Part shown: one piece after another, positions 21,641 to 33,780 of the stretch
Numbering within the stretch: position 1 is the stretch's first letter
Layout of the letters: each line of letters opens with the position of its first letter
Source of the DNA: Tillandsia leiboldiana
Taxonomy: Eukaryota; Streptophyta; Magnoliopsida; Poales; Bromeliaceae
Direction of reading: 5' to 3'
Assembly (NCBI GenBank): GCA_029204045.2
Contig: CM055060.1
Location: 50,857,526 to 50,921,525, forward strand
Length of the DNA stretch: 64,000 nucleotides
Program-made: the position numbers and the translations under genes
The notes under the pieces: model-generated
Told to the model about the DNA's origin: nothing
The model's input: the letters and a program-made list of their open reading frames with translations, nothing else
Databases searched by the model: none

Positions 21641-24314
21641 CCGTCTTGTGAGGGAGTTTTGCCCCCTTTCCCGAGCTCCCCTGCCCATGGCCCCTTTAGG
21701 AAAGTTGTAGATCTTGGTGTTGTGCATCTTCTGGCAGAGGCCCGGATTTTTTGGAAGCCGCGGGGTCGACGACTTCGGCATCGGAGCGCAGTGTGGCGAT
21801 TTTTCATCGGAGGCCCGTTATTGTCGCAGTTTGATCTAGGAGGTCTACAGAGCTACTCCGTCAGTATTTTTGGACAATTTCTGCTGCGTTGGAATCACGA
21901 GAGGTACGTCTTCGACTTTCGTGTTGATCATCTTGCTGGATTCAGAGTTTATGACACGGTTTTCGAGGCATTTCTAAGCTGCTGTTTTCTGGTGGAGTTT
22001 TTGGACAGCGGCCCCTTGCCGGAATTTTATCTCCGCACCCGAGTGTCGGATTGAGACGAGCCTATAAGCTTTTTGGATCTACTCGTCGCAAGGATTATCA
22101 TTGTATTTTTCCGGGATTTTTCTGAGGCTTGCCCGAACTTATACTATTCCCCTTTTATCTGTGTTTGAGTTTACAGTTGTGTGGTTGTGAGTATTTGCGC
22201 ACCTGTACTGTGGAATTTGTAACTTGGCCTACGGGGCTCGGATTTGGGCGTGCAGGTACCCGTTTCGAAGGTATCGACGAGACGCTCGCTGTGATATTTT
22301 TGTCGGAATTTTCAGGGCACTTTCTGTAGGTGGAAATTTCAGATCTTCAGGACTGTCTCATGCAGATTTTTGTACTTGGTTATTTTGTGGAATAAAGTGT
22401 AACCTTGGACCTTTTTGTTGTACCCAGGAGTATTTGCGGATGTTTGTGAACCCGTTAGTGTTGAGGATTAGTGGAGGTTGTTGCTTTTGGTGTTTTCAGC
22501 TGTGGAACTCCGGACTGTTAGCATTTTCAGGTGGGTGGCCTTGTCTTTATGACCTATGGACTGTGCATTAATTCTATCTGTGTAGGGACTTGCATGTTAT
22601 AGATGTGTTCTATATAGCATGCTAGATTATAGGAATTGAAGTTCCTAATGCTGTTAAATGATCATGTGTTTATTGTCCTTCCCTACAAGCTGTTGATTAT
22701 TGTTATCTTGGAACTTGACCTAGCACCCCGTCATATGTTGCATGTGTAACCAGACTAGTAGAAAACCCTCACTTGGGCTAGGGTTATTTCTGCTTTAGAC
22801 ATCCACACTTCTACTTTCCTGGACATAGTGTTCTTCCTCGCCCGGGTAGTGGGCCGAGTGGTCAGGAGTTATCTTTTAGTGCGGGATGCATGTTACACTC
22901 GTGCTTGGGAGCAGAGTGGAGTCTGGTAGATGTAGTTGGTTGTTCATCTGTAGCGGGAGCCGTTTGGGTAGACGGCGGTCCCGAGATGTTTTATTTTTCT
23001 TGTTTTATCTGTCGCCGCTGTGATAGAGGCAGCGGTAGATCAGTGTTAGCAGGACCTTAAACCCAGAACTTTTTTGGACACACATATGATTTTTGTCAAC
23101 CAAATATTTTCTTCCAAGCATCGTAGGGTCGCCTGAGTCTGTTCCTGTTTGATTGGACGAAGGCATTAGCCCTTCGAGGCTTAGATGTAAAACTTGGTTT
23201 CAACTGTTTTCCTAAAAAGAACTAAAAATCATTAAATATGGATTTCTTACAGATCAAAGGGCTTCAGTAAGAAATGTCACCTTTTCCTATAAATTAACCA
23301 CCCGAGATGATTCGAGTGGTCTGGGTTCTAAGGTCTGCCTTCTTCTTGGGACGAGAACAACGAGAGGCTATGCCTAGAGCCTGTTCTTGTTTGATTTGGA
23401 TTGTAGGTTCTAGTCTTTCGGGATTCCCGGACCCTTCCTCGTGTCAGTGGTTGCGATGTTGGCCTGTTGAGGCAGTTGTTCGCAGTGGATGCGGTGTTGG
23501 CCTGTTGAGGCAGTTTCTCGCAGTGGATGCGACTTTGTGCTATGAGTTGGTAGAGTGTGATCTAGAGGTTGTTTCTCTGATTTAGTGATGGAGGTGGTTC
23601 TCCCACTTAGCTTTGAGGATCTTGGGGTTCTGGCAGATCGAGTCGTGGAGGTTTCCCGACTCAGCCATGGTCGTGCATTTATCAGATTGAGTCGTTGAGG
23701 GTTCTCCGACATAGCTGTGAGAGTGTTTTGGGCTATTCCTGTTCGAGTCGAGGTTCTTTTTCCGACTGAGTTGTGCTTTGAGCTTGGAGTTACCGATCTG
23801 TTTGATCGTGGATCATAGCCTGCATGAGCCACATTTGAGCTTGACAGAGATACTTTACAGAGATACTTTACAGAGATACTTGAGATGGGTTACTTTTTAC
23901 TCGAGCGGGTCGCTCCCCTCGAGTGCCACTCCGGAGTAGGCGAGACCGGGTTGTTATACCGGCGTGAGATTGAGCTTTTCTATCGCGACTTGTCGTTGCA
24001 TTTGTCCCTCTGGCTGTGCTGGTGTTGGCAGTCATGGACGTCCTACGTAAGTCCGCTCCTCCGGGACGTAACGGCAGTAGGTTTGCGCAGGCTTGACTGG
24101 ACCCGAGGAGGCAGTCAGTTCAGATTGAGTGATCAGAGATGAGAGTTAGTTGTGGCATCATGTTCTTTCTGTCCCACTCTTTGAGCATCTAGATTGAGGC
24201 ATAGTAGCTGTAGAGTTTACTTTTCCCAGCTTTCCTTACAGCACTGCTTTTGTTTACTTATTGCCTCTAGTAGACTTAGTGGGCAGACCGTCGGGCTTGT
24301 TGGCGGCACCCACT

Positions 24315-24340
24315 GAGAACTACTGTGGGATGTAGTTCTC
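24315..24340 (+). other. Conserved LTR hairpin
   Basis: GAGAACTAC, loop TGTGGGAT, GTAGTTCTC: a perfect 9-bp stem about 500 bp before the LTR end. It is identical in the 3' LTR (31368-31393) and preserved in more distant LTRs. Confidence 0.72.
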
Positions 24341-24842
24341 ACACCCGTCGTGGTGTCTTTCCCCAGGGACTCTACTCCGGTTCCTGTTGTTCCTGTTGCT
24401 GATCCTTCTGACCGAGGCGAGGGAGTCGCGAGCTAGTTCCCTACCCGTCGTTGGTGTGTAGCGGTACCCCTTCTGAGGAGAGCTTCAGTAGATTAGTTAT
24501 TTTATTTTCCTCCTTTGAGAGATTCTTGTAGTGAGGATTGTTATGTATTGAGAGCCTGTACACTGATGTATTTATTGGAGATACCTCCCGGTTGAGTTCT
24601 GAGTTTGTTTATGAGGATATTGTAGGATTATCTTTTTGGGAGACGGACATTGTTGTTTTATTTCCAGTTGTACAGTGATTGATTTAGTTATACAACAGAT
24701 TTTTATTTATAGCTCTGATATCTGTTTAGCTGTAGTACTTTTCTTGCAGGTAGGACGCTTCGCCTATGCAGGTTTGGCATAGGTGGCGGATCTGTTGGCG
24801 AGCCGGGTCGCAGTTTTGACCCCGGGGCGTGACAGATTAGAG

Positions 24843-24855
24843 TGGTATCAGAGCC
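24843..24855 (+). promoter_or_regulatory. Primer-binding site of the LARD-like element
   Basis: TGGTATCAGAGCC, 8 nt after the LTR end, complementary to initiator-Met tRNA. Confidence 0.88.
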
Positions 24856-25129
24856 TAGGTTGTAGGTCATTGAGGACTTAGAAACCCTAGGCTTGTGGTT
24901 GGACATTAGGATGACTACGTGAGAGTCGTGACTTTTAGCGAGAGTCCTGATCGAGTTTTGTACCTCTCCCAAGAGACGGGATGAGTGATTGGCATGTTTA
25001 TGCTCCTAAGCGATTATGTTGGCTGCAGACAACATAATGTTGTGGAATTGGTAACATGCCTTAGACTTTCGCTGGATTGGGTCGTATGGTTGTTGTGTCC
25101 TGATGTTTGTTATTGTGCAGTGGACTACG

Positions 25130-27830
25130 ATGCCCCTGAGACGTCGTGTAGCGAAGATGGCACATCCCGCATCTGATGAGTAACCCGAGCAGCGGGAGAC
25201 AGAGCTATCAGAGCAGAGCGAGACCCAAGAGTTATGGATCCAGATGGCATAGATGTCGGAGGCTGTCCGATGCCAGGAGGAGGCCATGAAACGTTGATGC
25301 GCTTGTTGGAGCAGAGAGCATAGCCAGTGGCAGTACCGCTTGAGTGTCCTCCAGTACTTTCTTCCTATGCAGTGGTATCTTCAGTTGTACCTGTGGCACC
25401 GACTGAGCGAGCAGCCCCTCCTTGTCGATGAGTAGTGCCGAGGCACCGAGGCAGGATGAATAGTGGATAGTAGCTGAGCTTAGGGACATCATTGATCGAT
25501 GGAGCCAGTCCCGACAGTCTGAACCATCCCGATTCATAGGTTTGAGTTGGAGCCTTTGTAGGCAGAATTGGGGTTGGTGGTGATGGAGAGACTATCTGAG
25601 AGCCTCCCTGTGCTAGGGAGTTTATACAGTCGTTGAACTACGCGCTCCAGGTTTCGAGGGACGAGGCGCATAGGATATGTGTGGCTGAGAGTGGATTGCG
25701 CCAGGATACGTTTCAGTTTACTCAGTTCCTCCGTTACAGGTTCTGACGCCTCGTTGGAGTAGGCGTTGGGTTTGGAGCGGGGCGCTGCAGTTCCGTTGGT
25801 TAGAGATCTGCCGCCAGAGGTGAGTTCTGGATATTGGCGCTTGGCGCCGGGTGATGAAGGACAGATCGGCCGGCAGAGATATTTCTGATTTTATTTTCCT
25901 GGATAACGGGTTCCCGTGATGCCAGAGATCGGGTGGACCCCGATGGTAGCATCAACATCTATATCAGAGTAGCGCAGCGGTAGCGTGGATTTGTTATCTG
26001 CGGAGGACTTTATACGTCTCCTCAATGTGAGCAGAGACAGAGGTCGTGCTCCCTTGTGGATAGTCCTGATTTTCCGGCAGACTGGGCGACAACCACTTGC
26101 TTTGAGCGGATGAATCTGTGCCGCCCGGTTGGAGGGCGCCACGGTAGTGGATCGAGTTGTCGCAGGTGTGATTTCATCACAGCAGTCGGAGTAGGAGCAT
26201 GTTGCATTCCTGCATGGACTAGAGGCATATTTGTTACCACATGCACTTGAGGTACATGTTCCTGTTAGTGTTGTGTATGTGGGGGAGGCTTGTGAATTAT
26301 GTCCTATGCAGTTGAGGCCGCGAGTTATACGGGTAGACTTATTGGTAATTATGGCAGTTCGGCGTTTCGACCTAGTGCTTGGGTTTTGGTTGGCACAGTG
26401 CCACAGGATGTTAGACTGCGAAAGGAGAGGACTTTGACCTTCTGCGAGGCAGACGAGAGGAGATTTGGTTGTTGAGGTCGTTAGAGCACACTGGTTATAG
26501 CGACAGTGTGAGAGGTGCTTACGGCGGCACCGGGACCCAAAGATATCTCTGTTGCCACGAGATTCCGGGTGTGATTTCACCTGAGCTGTTGATAATGCCG
26601 CCGGTTAGGGAGATAGAGATTGAGTTGGCGTGGTTCGGGGAACCGCGCCACCCTCGACAGCACCTCATTGGATATTGCCAGTAGAGCTGTGAGAGCTGAT
26701 GGCGCAGTTGCAGGATCTGATGGATCGAGGGGTCTGTTTGACCTAGTGCCACGCCGTTGATATACGGTGGTGATGCCACATCGTTGATACACGACTGTGA
26801 GGGCCCTTTTTATGGTTCGTGTGTAGACAGGTCCGAGTATTATTCTGGACCTTTTGATGGAGTTATACTCCGGCAGTTGTACGACTGATGCAGGTACAGA
26901 TTTTGGAATCATACGGCTGAGTATTTCGTCAAGATGGTGTTCAGGACACGATAGGGGCATTATGTTTAGTGAGGCCAATTGGATTGATTAACGCCCTGCC
27001 ACTCTTTTGGTTTGAGGAATTGTGCTCCAGCTGTACTTGATTGCATTGGTAACAAGATCCTCCAGGGATATTATGATCTACTCCCAGAGCGACTTGGAGC
27101 ATGGGGAGCACTGGTGGATGTGTTACCATGCTGTGTGGATGAAGCTGTATGCCAGGTTATTGTGATACAAGTTTTAGCTTTAGAAGCTTACCTTCTTGGG
27201 TCACATTGTGTTAGCCATAGGAGCGGCGGTGGATTTTCGGCCAATGTGGATGCTATTTGAGTTTGGCTGAGATCAACATTTATTGTTGAGGTTAGGAACA
27301 GGGCTCGAGGTTGTGTCCCTGAGGGTCCCTTTTGACGGTAGACTGCGGTGAAGCAGTCCCTGCGGATGGTCAGGATCCGAGAGTGATTGAGCGAGGACCC
27401 TAGCCGATTAGGGCTTCTTTTCCTTGGATGACCGTATGGGTATGTCTCGGATCGCCTGGTTGAGCTGGCACCAGGGAGCGGTTTTGGTGCGTGCTACATT
27501 GGTTGTTCTCCCTTTCCCCCCAGCCTTTTGTTGGCGTTCTTGATGGTCCTTCCACGTCTCAGCTCAGGAGTGTTAGGCTTGTGGATTCCTCGCCCGTGAT
27601 GGACTCGTTTCCTTTGAGATCTGCGAGTACTTGTGGTACGAGGGACGCCCGTTGCGAATTCTGGCTCGTGAGATGAGAGAATTACGCAACCGGGCCATGC
27701 CGTACTGATTATTATTTTGTTGAGGAGTAATCACGGGGAGTGAGTAGCAACTGGGGAGTTGGAGACTGTGTTGTTGGATGCTTACTCTTGGCTTTGAACT
27801 CCCTTTTGAGCCGTGTTTGTTTCGAGGACG
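25130..27830 (+). pseudogene. Decayed gag-pol relics in the LARD interior
   Basis: No long frame survives, but pieces stand in the expected Ty3 order. 25130: MPLRRRVAKMA, a typical basic Gag start. About 26290-26440: RVIRVDLLVIMAV then FDLVLGFWLAQCH, like the end of a Ty3 protease. About 26570-26780: MPPVREIEIEL and AQLQDLMDRG-like codons from the RT entrance. 27180-27260: a worn YLLGSHCVSHR block, like the LGHVVS block of RT. 27600-27830: a worn chromodomain-type tail. RNase H and integrase are largely missing. It looks like a once-coding Ty3 element reduced by deletion and point decay. It makes no protein. Confidence 0.65.
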
Positions 27831-27854
27831 AAACTTTCTTTTAGTGGGGGAGGA
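27822..27854 (+). promoter_or_regulatory. Polypurine tract region of the LARD-like element
   Basis: GAGGACGAAACTTTC followed by AGTGGGGGAGGA, directly before the 3' LTR start at 27855. This is the plus-strand priming site of Ty3 elements; the GAGGACGAAACTTT word is also found before the host Ty3 3' LTR (34998-35012). Confidence 0.85.
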
Positions 27855-30800
27855 TGTGAGGACCCGGAAATTCCCACGTTTGGATTACTGTTGGATCTGC
27901 GGCTTCTAGAGACCCATGTTGGGTGTTAGAGGTGTTTTCGCGCATATTGGACCCAAGATTTGGACTCGGCATGAAAAACGGATCAAGTTTGCTTTCCCGG
28001 GAATTTTTGAGAAATTTTTGAAGTGGAATTTGGCAAATCGGACTTCGGATTTGGATTCAGCGCGCGAAAACGATCGAAACGGGCTATTTACTTGTATTTT
28101 TCGGAGTCCGGATGCGAAAACACGCATTTCGAGGTCTTGGGTACTGTTCCGGCTGCCGGAGAGGCGCCGGCGGCGGCGGCGGGCGGCGGAGCGCGGCGGC
28201 TGGCGGCGGCGGAGGTGCGCGGTCCACCGCGGAGGCGTGCACCCGGGCGCTGGCCACGTGGCGCCTCCCGGTTGGCGGGCGCAGTGGGCGCGGTCCACGG
28301 GATGGCGCGGGTGCACGGTGGACCCGGGGGTGGACACGTGGCAGATCGGGGTTGGTGCGGCGTTGTGCGCGCGGTCCACGGTGCGGGGAGCTGGTACCTC
28401 GGGCCGCGTGCCCGACAGGCACGCGTGGGCGCACGTGGGGCGCGGCGTGGGCGCGTTGACCCGAGGCTCCCGGTGTGGACGCCACGTGTCGTCGCAGGGT
28501 TCGGCCACGTGGCGCTTGGCTGTTGGCCCAAACAGCTGTTTGCTGTTTGGGTGTACACGTGGCGGCCTGGGGTTCTTTCGGGCGTGAACAGTAACGGGCC
28601 GGGCCCGCTACTGTAGCAGCCCGGAAGTACCGGGCGCCCGAAACTTTGGGCCAAAATTCCAAAGTTCGGATTTTCGGGCTGGGCTTATAAATAGCCGTCT
28701 TGTGAGGGAGTTTTGCCCCCTTTCCCGAGCTCCCCTGCCCATGGCCCCTTTAGGAAAGTTGTAGATCTTGGTGTTGTGCATCTTCTGGCAGAGGCCCGGA
28801 TTTTTTGGAAGCCGCGGCGTCGACGACTTCGGCATCGGAGCGCAGTGTGGCGATTTTTCATCGGAGGCCCGTTATCGTCACAGTTTGATCTAGGAGGTCT
28901 ACAGAGCTATTCCGTCAGTATTTTTGGACGATTTCTACTGCATTGGAATCACGAGAGGTACGTCTTCGACTTTGGTGTTGATCATCTTGCTGGATTCAGA
29001 GTTTATGACACGGTTTTCGAGGCATTTCTAAGCCGCTATTTTCTGGTGGAGTTTTTGGACAGCGGCCCCTTGCCGGAATTTTATCTCCGCACCCGAGTGT
29101 CGGATTGAGACGAGCCTATACACTTTTTGGATCTACTCGTCGCAAGGATTATCATTGTATTTTTTCAGGATTTTTCTGAGGCTTGCTCGAAGGTATACTA
29201 TTCCCCTTTTATCTGTGTTTGAGTTTACAGTTGTGTGGTTGTGAGTATTTGCGCACCTGTACTGTGGAATTTGTAACTTGGCCTACGGGGCTCGGATTTG
29301 GGCGTGCAGGTACCCGTTTCGAAGGTATCGACGAGACGCTCGCTGTGATATTTTTATCGGAATTTTCAAGGCACTTTCTGCAGGTAGAAATTTCAGATCT
29401 TCAGGACTGTCTCTTGCAGATTTTTGTACTTGGTTATTTTGTGGAATAAAGTGTAACCTTGGACCTTTTTGTTGTACCCAGGAGTATTTGCGGATGTTTG
29501 TGAACCCGTTGGTGTTGAGGATTAGTGGAGGTTGTTGCTTCTGGTGTTTTCAGCTGTGGAACTCCGGACTGTTAGCATTTTCAGGTGGGTGGCCTTGTCT
29601 TCATGACCTATGGACTGTGCATTAATTCTATCTGTGTAGGGACTTGCATGTTATAGATGTGTTCTATATAGCATGCTAGATTATAGGAATTGAAGTTCCT
29701 AATGCTGTTAAATGATCATGTGTTTATTGTCCTTCCCTACAAGCTGTTGATTATTGTTATCTTGGAACTTGACCTAGCACCCCGTCATATGTTGCATGTG
29801 TAACCAGACTAGTAGAAAACCCTCACTTGGGCTAGGGTTATTTCTGCTTTAGACATCCACACTTCTACTTTCCTGGACATAGTGTTCTTCCTCGCCCGGG
29901 TAGTGGGCCGAGTGGTCAGGAGTTATATTTTAGTGCGGGATGCATGTTACACTCGTGCTTGGGAGCAGAGTGGAGTCTGGTAGATGTAGTTGGTTGTTCA
30001 TCTGTAGCGGGAGCCGTTTGGGTAGACGGCGGTCCCGAGATGTTTTATTTTTCTTGTTTATCTGTCGCCGCTGTGATAGAGGCAGCGGTAGATCAGTGTT
30101 AGCAGGACCTTAAACCCAGAACTTTTTTGGACACACATATGATTTTTGTCAACCAAATATTTTCTTCCAAGCATCGTAGGGTCGCCTGAGTCTGTTCCTG
30201 TTTGATTGGACGAAGGCATTAGCCCTTCGAGGCTTAGATGTAAAACTTGGTTTCAACTGTTTTCCTAAAAAGAACTAAAAATCATTAAATATGGATTTCT
30301 TACAGATCAAAGGGCTTCAGTAAGAAATGTCACCTTTTCCTATAAATTAACCACCCGAGATGATTCGAGTGGTCTGGGTTCTAAGGTCTGCCTTCTTCTT
30401 GGGACGAGAACAACGAGAGGCTATGCCTAGAGCCTGTTCTTGTTTGATTTGGATTGTAGGTTCTAGTCTTTCGGGGTTCCCGGACCCTTCCTCGTGTCAG
30501 TGGTTGCGATGTTGGCCTGTTGAGGCAGTTGTTCGCAGTGGATGCGGTGTTGGCCTGTTGAGGCAGTTTCTCGCAGTGGATGCGACTTTGTGCTATGAGT
30601 TGGTAGAGTGTGATCTAGAAGTTGTTTCTCTGATTTAGTGGTGGAGGTGGTTCTCCCACTTAGCTTTGAGGATCTTGGGGTTCTGGCAGATCGAGTCGTT
30701 GAGGTTTCCCGACTCAGCCATGGTCGTGCATTTATCAGATTGAGTCGTTGAGGGTTCTCCGACATAGCTGTGAGAGTGTTTTGGGCTATTCCTGTTCGAG

Positions 30801-31887
30801 TCGAGGTTCTTTTTCCGACTGAGTTGTGCTTTGAGCTTGGAGTTACCGATCTGTTTGATCGTGGATCATAGCCTGCATGAGCCACATTTGAGCTTGACAG
30901 AGATACTTTACAGAGATACTTTACAGAGATACTTGAGATGGGTTACTTTTTACTCGAGCGGGTCGCTCCCCTCGAGTGCCACTCCGGAGTAGGCGAGACC
31001 GGGTTGTTATACCGGCGTGAGATTGAGCTTTTCTATCGCGACTTGTCGTTGCATTTGTCCCTCTGGCTGTGCTGGTGTTGGCAGTCATGGACGTCCTACG
31101 TAAGTCCGCTCCTCCGGGACGTAACGGCAGTAGGTTGGCGCAGGCTTGACTGGACCCGAGGAGGCAGTCAGTTCAGATTGAGTGATCAGAGATGAGAGTT
31201 AGTTGTGGCATCATGTTCTTTCTGTCCCACTCTTTGAGCATCTAGATTGAGGCATAGTAGCTATAGAGTTTACTTTTCCCAGCTTTCCTTACAGCACTGC
31301 TTTTGTTTACTTATTGCCTCTAGTAGACTTAGTGGGCAGACCGTCGGGCTTGTTGGCGGCACCCACTGAGAACTACTGTGGGATGTAGTTCTCACACCCG
31401 TCGTGGTGTCTTTCCCTAGGGACTCTACTCCGGTTCCTGTTGTTCCTGTTGCTGATCCTTCTGACCGAGGCGAGGGAGTCGTGAGCTAGTTCCCTACCCG
31501 TCGTTGGTGTGTAGCGGTACCCCTTCTGAGGAGAGCTTCAGTAGATTAGTTATTTTATTTTCCTCCTTTGAGAGATTCTTGTAGTGAGGATTGTTATGTA
31601 TTGAGAGCCTGTACACTGATGTATTTATTGGAGATACCTCCCGGTTGAGTTCTGATTTTGTTTATGAGGATATTGTAGGATTATCTTTTTGGGAGACGGA
31701 CATTGTTGTTTTATTTCCAGTTGTACAGTGATTGATTTAGTTATACAACAGATTTTTATTTATAGCTCTGATATCTGTTTAGCTGTAGTACTTTTCTTGC
31801 AGGTAGGACGCTTCGCCTATGCGGGTTTGGCATAGGTGGCGGATCTGTTGGCGAGCCGGGTCGCAGTTTTGACCCCGGGGCGTGACA
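27855..31887 (+). mobile_element. 3' LTR of the LARD-like element
   Basis: 4033-bp partner of 20801-24834, with the same G-box cluster (28255-28563), TATA box (28685-28694) and hairpin (31368-31393). By eye, about 25 of the 43 or so differences fall between the positions matching 21760 and 22550; the other 3.2 kb is nearly identical. Confidence 0.9.
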
Positions 31888-31892
31888 GACTG

Positions 31893-33780
31893 TGCCCGCC
31901 GGAACCTGACACTCTCACCGCCTGGCAAGGTGGAGTTACTTTATTCGGGATTGAGGCCATCAGCATTCTTGGGGATGTGCTTAGTGTCCCCTATCCGGCG
32001 GATCAAGAACGGGTGTGTGGCATTCCTCGCCATGGCTATCGACACCCATGTAGAGACTCCTTAGATCGAGGATATTCCTGTGGTGCAAGAGTTCTTCGAT
32101 GTTTTTCCAGTCGAGCTCCCGGGGATGCCTCCCGAGTGGGAGATCGACTTCGTCATCGACCTCGTTCCTGGCACTACACCTATATCTCAGGCGCCATATC
32201 GGATGGCATATGCTGAGCTGAAAGAGCTAAAGACTCAGCTCGATGATCTGCTTGCACTGGGTTTCATCAGGCCTAGTGTTTCACCGTGGGGCGCTCCTGT
32301 GCTCTTGGTCAAGAAGAATGACGGTAGTCTCCGTCTTTGCATCGACTATCGTGAGTTGAACAAGGTCACTATCAAAAACCGGTAACCCCTGCTGCGGATC
32401 GACGACCTCTTTGATCAGCTGCAAGGGTCAAAGATATTCTCTAAAATCGATCTGTAGTCGGGGTACCACCAGCTGCGGATTAAGGTGGAGGACATTTCGA
32501 AGACTGCCTTCAGGACCCGTTATGGCTACTTCGAGTTCACTATCATGCCGTTTGGGCTCACTAATGCCCCTGCGGCATTCATGGACATGATGAATAGGGT
32601 TTTCAAACCCTTCCTTGATCGATACACCGTAGTCTTCATCGACGATATTTTGATCTATTCACGGAGCGTCGAGGAGCACCAGGATCATTTGAGACAAGTT
32701 CTCCAGGTTCTACGGGCGAACAATCTCTATGCCAAGCTAAAAAAGTGTGACTTTTGGCTCCGTGAGGTGGTGTTTTTGGGTCATGTTATCTCAGAGGCAG
32801 GAGTTGCGGTGGATTCTAAGAAGATATCATCGGTGGAGGACTAGCCACAGCCAACCAATGTGACTGAGATCCACAGTTTCCTTGGTCTCGCAGGCTACTA
32901 CAGACGCTTCGTCGAGGGGTTCTCCAAAATTGCCGCCCCGATGAACCGTCTGACCAGGAAGGGTGAGAAATTCGTTTGAACTCTAGAGTGTCAGCTCAGC
33001 TTCGACGAGCTGAAGTGCCGATTGACTGAGGCACCAGTCTTGACCCTACCGGCTCCGAGCGAGAACTTCGTCGTTTACTGTGATGCTTCTCGGATCGATC
33101 TGGGGTGTATCCTGATGCAGCAGGACAAAGTCATCTCTTATGCATCACGTCAGCTGAAGCCTTATGAGAAGAACTATCCCACGCATGACTTGGAGCTTGC
33201 GGCAGTGGTTTTTGCCCTTAAGCTATGGAGGCACTACCTTTACGGTGTCCACTACGAGATCTTTTCTGATCATCAGAGTCTTAAGTATCTCTTTACCCAG
33301 AAAGAGTTAAACTTGAGGCAGCGGCGATGGCTCGAGGTCCTGAAGGATTACGACCTGACCATTCTGTACCACCCTGGTCGGACGAATGTGGTAGCTGATG
33401 CGTTGAGCCAGAAGCACGTTTCTGCCAAGCTCATGATGATCACCAAGCAGGATCGCTTGGTGGAGGAGTTCCAGAGACTTGATCTTGAGGTTGTCTCGGC
33501 GGGATCGACTGCTCGACTTTTAGCAATGGTAGTGCAGCCCACTTTATTTGATCGCATAAAGGAGGGACAACGGTCGGATTTCTATTTTCAGAGGATTCGT
33601 GAGGATATCACTCGGGGACAGACCGATGACTACCAGCTTCACACCGATGGCTCTATCCGATTCTTGGGTCGTTGGTGCATTCCGAAGGATGATGATCTGA
33701 GGAACAAAATTCTTTTTGAAGCTCATAGATCCCTGTACACCGTGCATCCATGCGGAACAAAAATGTACAAGGATATGAAG
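31893..33780 (+). pseudogene. Ty3 reverse transcriptase and RNase H, with stops
   Basis: This copies element RNA into DNA and degrades the RNA strand. Blocks in order: FFDVFPVELPGMPPEWEIDF (32095), WGAPVLLVKKNDGSLRLCID with YRELN, TRYGYFEFTIMPFGLTNAPA, the catalytic FIDDILIYS (about 32635), and FLGHVISEAGVAVD. RNase H then follows: VVYCDASRIDLG, the HDLELAA block and DHQSLKYLF. Stops interrupt it at 32384, 32455, 32842 and 32978. Most sit where related proteins have Q, W or R, as expected from C-to-T change. RNase H itself is open from 33022 to 33783. It continues the protease at 20800 after removal of the LARD. Confidence 0.9.

Larger units (their letters stand above)
20801..24834 (+). mobile_element. 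5' LTR of the LARD-like element
   Basis: TG...CA LTR, 4034 bp. In order: a 5' AT-moderate part, a very GC-rich block (21080-21600) with six CACGTG sites, the palindrome CCGGGCGCCCGAAA, a TATA box at 21631, a long leader, a 37-38-bp duplication near 23450-23530, three tandem copies of AGAGATACTTTAC (about 23843-23885), the GAGAACTAC hairpin (24315-24340) and the CGTGACA end. The GC block opens frames of about 200 codons on both strands that look like composition artefacts. Confidence 0.9.
20801..31887 (+). mobile_element. LARD-like LTR retrotransposon with 4.03-kb LTRs, TSD GACTG
   Basis: Two direct repeats of 4034 and 4033 bp (20801-24834, 27855-31887) enclose a 3.0-kb interior. Each starts TGTGAGGACCC and ends GGGGCGTGACA. 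The element is flanked by GACTG at 20796-20800 and 31888-31892, and removing it restores the Ty3 protease frame. The interior has a primer-binding site and a polypurine end but only decayed scraps of gag-pol. LTRs longer than the interior and lacking coding potential are the mark of LARDs, which depend on proteins of other elements. I count about 43 differences between the LTRs, near 1 percent, so the insertion is young. Confidence 0.9.

Noticed and set aside
24843..24855. TGGTATCAGAGC sequences as parts of tRNA genes
   Set aside because: They lie just after LTRs and match only the tRNA 3' end; no cloverleaf can be built around them. They are primer-binding sites.
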